From assembly GCF_016741815.1 (NCBI RefSeq), contig NZ_JAERRJ010000017.1:1-64000 (forward strand): a DNA stretch of 64,000 bases. Reading direction: 5' to 3'. The DNA is from Nocardia acididurans. Lineage in GTDB: Bacteria; Actinomycetota; Actinomycetes; Mycobacteriales; Mycobacteriaceae. Of the stretch, positions 60,206 through 64,000 are shown piece after piece; positions within the stretch are counted from its first letter, which is position 1, and every line of letters starts with the position of its first letter. Made by a program: the position numbers and the translations under genes. The notes below the pieces were generated by a model. It worked only from the letters and a program-made list of their open reading frames with translations, made no database searches and was not told the origin of the DNA.

Positions 60206-60242
60206 CCCATCGCAAGGGGGTCGGGCCAACTCGCTGGGCTCT

Positions 60243-60266
60243 CAGGGGCTGCGCCCCCGAACCCCC
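60243..60266 (-). repeat. REP-like GC-rich repeat, copy 1
   Basis: The reverse strand reads GGGGGTTCGGGGGCGCAGCC then CCTG. A similar copy lies inverted at 61779-61801. Sequences of this form are frequent intergenic repeats in actinomycetes and may act as terminators. Confidence 0.55.
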
Positions 60267-60312
60267 AGGTGGAGGGCGCGAAGTCGCTGTGCCGAACTTC
60301 TGCCGGGGCGTG

Positions 60313-60903
60313 TCAGGGCCAGGCGCGCATGGCCAAATCAGCGACGTATCGCAGCTCCTCCAGGCTCGCGCCGTCCTGTGCGGACTGCGACATGCCCTGC
60401 ATCACCACGGCGATGTGCCGGGCCAATGCTCGCGCATTCGTGGATTCGGGCAGGACTCCGGCCTCGATATCGGCGGTGATCTTCTGCTCGAAGGCGGCGA
60501 CATTGTTGTTGCGCATGCCCTCGAGCATGTCCGCGATGTCGTGATTGGTGGTGTTGAGGCCCGCGCTGATCACCATGCAGCCTGCGGGCCTGCCGGGGAG
60601 CGTGTACTCGGTGGCCGCCTCGCGCAGTGTGCGTGCGGCGGCGGCGCGGGCGGTCGGCTCCTCGGTGAGTGCGCGGAAGGCGAAGCCGCCGTAGTGGAGC
60701 CCGTAGCTCTGGATGGCCTCGTTGAACAGCTTCTGCTTGTCGCCGAAGGCCGCGTAGAGGCTCGGTGCGCCGATGCCGAGTTCGCCGGTGAGGTCGCTGA
60801 TCGAGGTGGCTTCGTAGCCCTGTCGCCAGAACAGTCGTAATGCCTTGTCCAGGGCGGCATCTCGATCGAACTTGCGGGGCCGGCCTCGGGTTTGTGTGGC
60901 CAT
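60313..60903 (-). CDS. TetR-family regulator
   Basis: The 196-residue protein opens with MATQTRGRPRKFDRDAALDK and has the HTH (ISDLTGELGIGAPSLYAAF, about 35-53). The C-terminal region contains AGCMVISAG, seen in the AcrR-type group that controls oxidoreductase genes. It is divergent from an SDR gene across 94 bases that contain two 12-base sites (60917-60928, 60953-60964). The longer frame to 61062 was rejected because it overlaps the SDR gene. Confidence 0.87.
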   Translation of the reverse strand: MATQTRGRPRKFDRDAALDKALRLFWRQGYEATSISDLTGELGIGAPSLYAAFGDKQKLFNEAIQSYGLHYGGFAFRALTEEPTARAAAARTLREAATEYTLPGRPAGCMVISAGLNTTNHDIADMLEGMRNNNVAAFEQKITADIEAGVLPESTNARALARHIAVVMQGMSQSAQDGASLEELRYVADLAMRAWP

Positions 60904-60916
60904 GCCACCTATTTTA

Positions 60917-60964
60917 TAGCGCTCGTTAAATAATGTGCTACGGTCCTTTCTGTAACGATCGCTA
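60917..60964. promoter_or_regulatory. Paired TetR operator-like sites
   Basis: TAGCGCTCGTTA (60917-60928) and TAACGATCGCTA (60953-60964) are inverted copies with one mismatch, and each is itself nearly palindromic. They flank the shared promoter of the TetR gene (ATG 14 bases away) and the SDR gene. Confidence 0.65.
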
Positions 60965-60997
60965 GAGAATGCGATCGCGGGATGAAGGGACAGCGTC

Positions 60998-61750
60998 ATG
61001 AGCGCACTCACCGGCAAGACGGCACTGGTCACCGGCAGCGGACGCGGCATCGGCCGGGCCATCGCGGAACGCCTCGGACGTGACGGCGCGCGCGTCGGCG
61101 TGCACTACAACGGCAATACCGCCGCCGCCGCGGAGACCGTCGCGGCCATCGAGGCCGCCGGGGGACAGGCCTTCGCGATCCAGGCCCCGCTCGGCGCGGC
61201 GGGCGACGCCGAAGCACTGTGGGCGGCCTTCGACGCACACGCCGACGGGCTCGACATCCTCGTCAACAACGCCGGTATCGACGGCATCCGGGAACCCATC
61301 GGGGGTACCGACGAGGAATCCTTCGACCGCGTCTTCGCCGTCAACACCAAGGCCCCGTTCTTCGTCACCAAACTCGGCCTGGAACGGCTGCGCGACAACG
61401 GCCGCGTCGTGAACGTCTCCACCGGCCTCACCCAGGGCCTGCGCATGCCGGAGCTCATCGCCTACACCATGACCAAGGGCGCGATCGACTCCTTCACCTC
61501 CATCCTGGCCAAGGAGGTCGGCGCGCGCGGCATCACCGTCAACGCCGTGGCGCCCGGCGTCGTCGACACCGATATGAACGCCGGCTGGCTCCGCAACGAC
61601 GAGACCATGGCCTCGGTCGCCACCATGTCCCCGCTGCGGCGCGTGGCCGGACCCACCGAGATCGCAGACATCGTCGCCTTCCTGGCCTCCGAGGATTCCC
61701 GCTGGGTGACCGGCCAGTGGATCGACGCCACCGGCGGCGCGCTGCTGTGA
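60998..61750 (+). CDS. SDR-family oxidoreductase controlled by TetR
   Basis: The 250 residues have TGSGRGIGRA (about 12-21), NNAG, Ser in VNVSTG and YTMTKGA: a complete classical SDR. It resembles 3-oxoacyl-reductase-like enzymes often paired with AcrR-type regulators and thought to act on xenobiotics. The start is ATG 60998. Confidence 0.87.
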   Translation: MSALTGKTALVTGSGRGIGRAIAERLGRDGARVGVHYNGNTAAAAETVAAIEAAGGQAFAIQAPLGAAGDAEALWAAFDAHADGLDILVNNAGIDGIREPIGGTDEESFDRVFAVNTKAPFFVTKLGLERLRDNGRVVNVSTGLTQGLRMPELIAYTMTKGAIDSFTSILAKEVGARGITVNAVAPGVVDTDMNAGWLRNDETMASVATMSPLRRVAGPTEIADIVAFLASEDSRWVTGQWIDATGGALL

Positions 61751-61751
61751 G

Positions 61752-61773
61752 CGGGTGCGGGCCTCCGCACCCG
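61752..61773 (+). terminator. Hairpin after the SDR gene
   Basis: A perfect 9-bp stem with a four-base loop (GCCT) starts directly after the SDR stop. The REP-like repeat at 61779-61801 follows. Confidence 0.6.
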
Positions 61774-61778
61774 ATCGA

Positions 61779-61801
61779 GGGGTTCGGGGACGGAGCCCCT
61801 G
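61779..61801 (+). repeat. REP-like GC-rich repeat, copy 2
   Basis: GGGGTTCGGGGACGGAGCCC then CTG matches the reverse strand of 60243-60266 at 21 of 23 positions. The two copies bracket the TetR-SDR module in inverted orientation. Confidence 0.55.
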
Positions 61802-61834
61802 CGGGTCTCGGGAGCCGGTTCCGCGCACTAGGCT

Positions 61835-62773
61835 GTGAGCGTGCTGTCCGTAGTGCCCAGTCCGCTTGTCGTGCGCGCCCCGTCCAAGGTGAATCTGCAC
61901 CTCGGCGTGGGCGATCTCCGCGAGGACGGATACCACGACCTCACCACGGTCTTCCAAGCTCTCTCACTCAGCGACGACCTGCGCATCTCGCCCTCGGACA
62001 CCCTCACCGTGAAGGTGTCCGGCGAGAGCGCCGACCAGGTCCCCACCGACCGCACCAATCTGGTGTGGCAGGCGGCCGTCCGGCTCGCGCACATCGCGGG
62101 CCGGGCCCCGCTGGTGGAAATCGCCATCGCCAAAGGGATTCCGGTCGCCGGCGGTATGGCGGGCGGCAGCGCCGACGCCGCCGCCGCACTGGTCGGCCTC
62201 AACGACCTCTGGGAACTCGGTCTCAGCCGTGCCGAATTGTTCGACCTCGCCGCCGAATTGGGCAGCGACGTTCCGTTCTCCCTGCACGGCGGCACCGCCC
62301 TCGGCCGCGGCCGCGGCGAGAAACTGCTTCCGGTGTTGTCCCGCAACACCTTCCACTGGGTCCTGGCCCTGGCCAAGGGCGGCCTCTCCACCCCGTCCGT
62401 CTTCCACGAACTGGACCGCCTCCGCGAAGCGGGCGACCCGCCCCGCCTCGGCAACCCCGAAGAACTGCTCCAGGCACTGGCCTCCGGCGACGCGAAACAG
62501 CTTGCCCCACTACTGGGTAACGACCTGCAAGCCGCCGCCCTCTCCCTGAAACCGGAACTCCGCCGCACCCTCCGCGCGGGCGTCGCGGCGGGCGCACTCG
62601 CCGGAATCGTCTCCGGCTCGGGTCCGACCTGCGCTTTCCTCTGCGCGGACGAGGAGTCGGCAGTCGCCGTCGCGGCCGAACTCTCCGGCGCGGGCGTGTG
62701 CCGCAGCGTCCGCACCGCCAGCGGCCCGGTCCCGGGCGCGCGCGTGATCAGCGACTCCTCCGGCCGCGCCTGA
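61835..62773 (+). CDS. ispE: 4-diphosphocytidyl-2-C-methyl-D-erythritol kinase
   Basis: The 312-residue GHMP kinase has APSKVNLHLGVG near the start (Lys in SKVN), PVAGGMAGGSADAAA (ATP loop) and SGSGPTCAFL near the end. It phosphorylates CDP-ME in the MEP isoprenoid pathway. The GTG at 61835 is taken; another at 61841 is possible. In M. tuberculosis it follows ksgA directly; here about 5.8 kb separate them. Confidence 0.95.
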   Translation: MSVLSVVPSPLVVRAPSKVNLHLGVGDLREDGYHDLTTVFQALSLSDDLRISPSDTLTVKVSGESADQVPTDRTNLVWQAAVRLAHIAGRAPLVEIAIAKGIPVAGGMAGGSADAAAALVGLNDLWELGLSRAELFDLAAELGSDVPFSLHGGTALGRGRGEKLLPVLSRNTFHWVLALAKGGLSTPSVFHELDRLREAGDPPRLGNPEELLQALASGDAKQLAPLLGNDLQAAALSLKPELRRTLRAGVAAGALAGIVSGSGPTCAFLCADEESAVAVAAELSGAGVCRSVRTASGPVPGARVISDSSGRA

Positions 62774-62856
62774 TCGCTGCCCGAAGGCGGCATCCGTGCG
62801 CTCGGTACGCTTGCTAGCGGCAAGCGCACCTTTCGTCGCACGAATCAGAAGGATTT

Positions 62857-64000
62857 ATGGCCAACCTGATCAACCTTGAAGCGGTCAACAAGAGCTTCGG
62901 CGTGAAGCCGTTGCTCGACAACATCTCGCTCGGGGTGCAGGAGGGCGAGCGGATCGGCGTCGTCGGACTCAACGGTGGCGGTAAGACCACGCTGCTGGAG
63001 GTGCTGACCGGGATCGAAGAGCCGGACAGCGGGCGGGTGAGCCGGGTCGGCGGGCTGCGGATGGCTGTGGTCACGCAGCGTGGCGTGCTGCCCGAGGGCG
63101 CGACCGTCGGCGAGGTGGTGCTCGCGGGGCTGGCCGAGGATCAGCAGACCGATGGTGTCGCCGAACACGAGTGGGCGTCGAATCCGCGCATCCGGTCGGT
63201 GGTCGAGGGCATCGGCATCGCCGATCTGGGCATGGACACGCCGGTCACGAATCTTTCCGGTGGCGAGCGCCGCCGCACCGCGCTGGCCGCCGCGCTGGTG
63301 CGCGATCTCGACCTGCTGGTGCTCGACGAGCCCACCAACCACCTCGATGTCGAGGGTGTCCAATGGCTGGCCGAGCATCTGCTGTCGCGGCGCAGCGCGC
63401 TCGTCGTCGTCACCCACGACCGCTGGTTCCTCGACACCGTCGCCACCCGCACCTGGGAGGTCCAGGGCGGCAAGGTGGAAACCTACGAGGGCGGCTACAA
63501 CGACTGGATCTTCGCGCGCGCCGAACGCGTCCGGCAGGCCGACGCCTCCGAGGCGCGGCGGCAGAACCTGGCGCGCAAGGAACTCGCCTGGCTGCGGCGC
63601 GGCGCGCCCGCGCGCACGTCGAAGCCGCGCTATCGGATCGAGGCCGCTGAAGCGCTGATCGCCGATGTGCCCGCGCCGCGCGACTCCGTGCAGCTCGCCT
63701 CCTTCGCGCGAAAGCGCCTGGGCCGCGTGGTGATCGAGCTCGAGGACGCCACCCTCGCCACCCCGGACGGCCGTGAACTGGTCCAGGATCTGACCTGGCG
63801 GCTGGCCCCGGGCGAGCGGGTCGGCCTGGTCGGCGTGAACGGCTCCGGCAAAACCACCCTGCTGCGCGCCCTCGCGGGCGAGGTGGAACCGCAGTCCGGC
63901 AAGCGGATTCAGGGCAAGACCGTCAAAATCGGCTGGCTGCGCCAGGAACTCGACGACCTGCCGCTGGAAATGCGTGTGCTGGAAGCGGTCCAGGACGTCG
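62857..64000 (+). CDS. ABC-F ATPase (partial, runs off window)
   Basis: The frame is open to the right edge, giving 381 residues. The first ATPase half has GLNGGGKTT (Walker A; note Gly-Gly for Gly-Ser), LSGGERRRTALA and LVLDEPTNHLD. A linker rich in Arg/Ala (about 205-260) and a second Walker A GVNGSGKTT follow. No membrane segment is present, so it is a ribosome-associated ABC-F or Uup-like protein. The stop lies outside the window. Confidence 0.9.
   Translation, partial: MANLINLEAVNKSFGVKPLLDNISLGVQEGERIGVVGLNGGGKTTLLEVLTGIEEPDSGRVSRVGGLRMAVVTQRGVLPEGATVGEVVLAGLAEDQQTDGVAEHEWASNPRIRSVVEGIGIADLGMDTPVTNLSGGERRRTALAAALVRDLDLLVLDEPTNHLDVEGVQWLAEHLLSRRSALVVVTHDRWFLDTVATRTWEVQGGKVETYEGGYNDWIFARAERVRQADASEARRQNLARKELAWLRRGAPARTSKPRYRIEAAEALIADVPAPRDSVQLASFARKRLGRVVIELEDATLATPDGRELVQDLTWRLAPGERVGLVGVNGSGKTTLLRALAGEVEPQSGKRIQGKTVKIGWLRQELDDLPLEMRVLEAVQDV

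Noticed and set aside
1..64000. CRISPR arrays or rRNA genes
   Set aside because: No regularly spaced direct repeats and no rRNA-like stretches were seen.

Overview
The window is high-GC actinobacterial DNA, most likely from Nocardia or a close mycolic-acid relative. It carries arcA, pmt, rsmI, metG, tatD, rpfB, rsmA (ksgA) and ispE in the same relative order as the Rv1001-Rv1011 stretch of Mycobacterium tuberculosis. It also carries an Rv1355c/Rv1354c-like pair, an LpqN-type protein and an OleA/OleC/OleD-type (nocardiolactone-like) beta-lactone gene set. These assignments rest on motif reading and memory of the families; no database search was run.

Positions 28-19990 are an integrated element of about 20 kb. 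It sits in the 3' end of a tRNA-Ala(CGC) gene and is bounded by a perfect 46-bp direct repeat (28-73 and 19945-19990). A tyrosine integrase and a small excisionase-like HTH protein lie next to the tRNA. From 5005 to 18618 runs a plus-strand array of mostly ATGA-overlapping genes: a replication-relaxation-type protein, a membrane-anchored FtsK/VirD4-like ATPase, a DUF2637-type membrane/HTH protein, a GIY-YIG-like nuclease, a Gp37/Gp68 (DUF5131)-type protein, zinc-binding proteins and many orphans. I see no classical Rep/primase or relaxase. The left end holds cargo: a leftward operon of a GntR-kinase fusion, a guanylate-kinase-like protein and a short DHDPS/NAL-type aldolase, then a gene-free stretch with two very large inverted-repeat structures, then an orphan membrane coiled-coil gene.

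The most unusual signal is a C-terminal tail shared by seven otherwise dissimilar proteins of the element. It begins N-A-F-A and ends in Asp/Glu-Arg; in five proteins it is exactly 20 residues long. Its codons differ synonymously, so it looks selected as protein. An eighth protein carries a related N-A-F motif near its N-terminus.

From 20118 rightwards the DNA is chromosomal. First come an APH-type kinase, a TetR regulator, a family-5-type uracil-DNA glycosylase and a TRIC-type channel. Then come two GyrI-like effector-binding proteins, a GNAT-like protein coupled to an E1/ThiF-nitroreductase fusion, a GAF-GGDEF-EAL protein, an SDR and a SoxR-type regulator. The arcA-GntR, pmt and rsmI genes follow. 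After a CPBP protease comes a leftward set (37075-45730): an MMPL exporter, a PapA-like acyltransferase, an OleD-like reductase, a small membrane protein, an OleC-like ligase and two OleA-like synthases, one without catalytic residues. No OleB is present, so the expected product keeps its beta-lactone. Next are a secreted beta-propeller protein, a metallo-beta-lactamase-fold hydrolase and an XRE regulator.

The last part is the metG-tatD-rpfB-rsmA-ispE core. An SDR and a secreted lipase separate rpfB from rsmA. An LpqN-like gene, a copper operon (copZ, a membrane protein, copA) and a TetR/SDR pair separate rsmA from ispE. A truncated ABC-F gene runs off the right edge.
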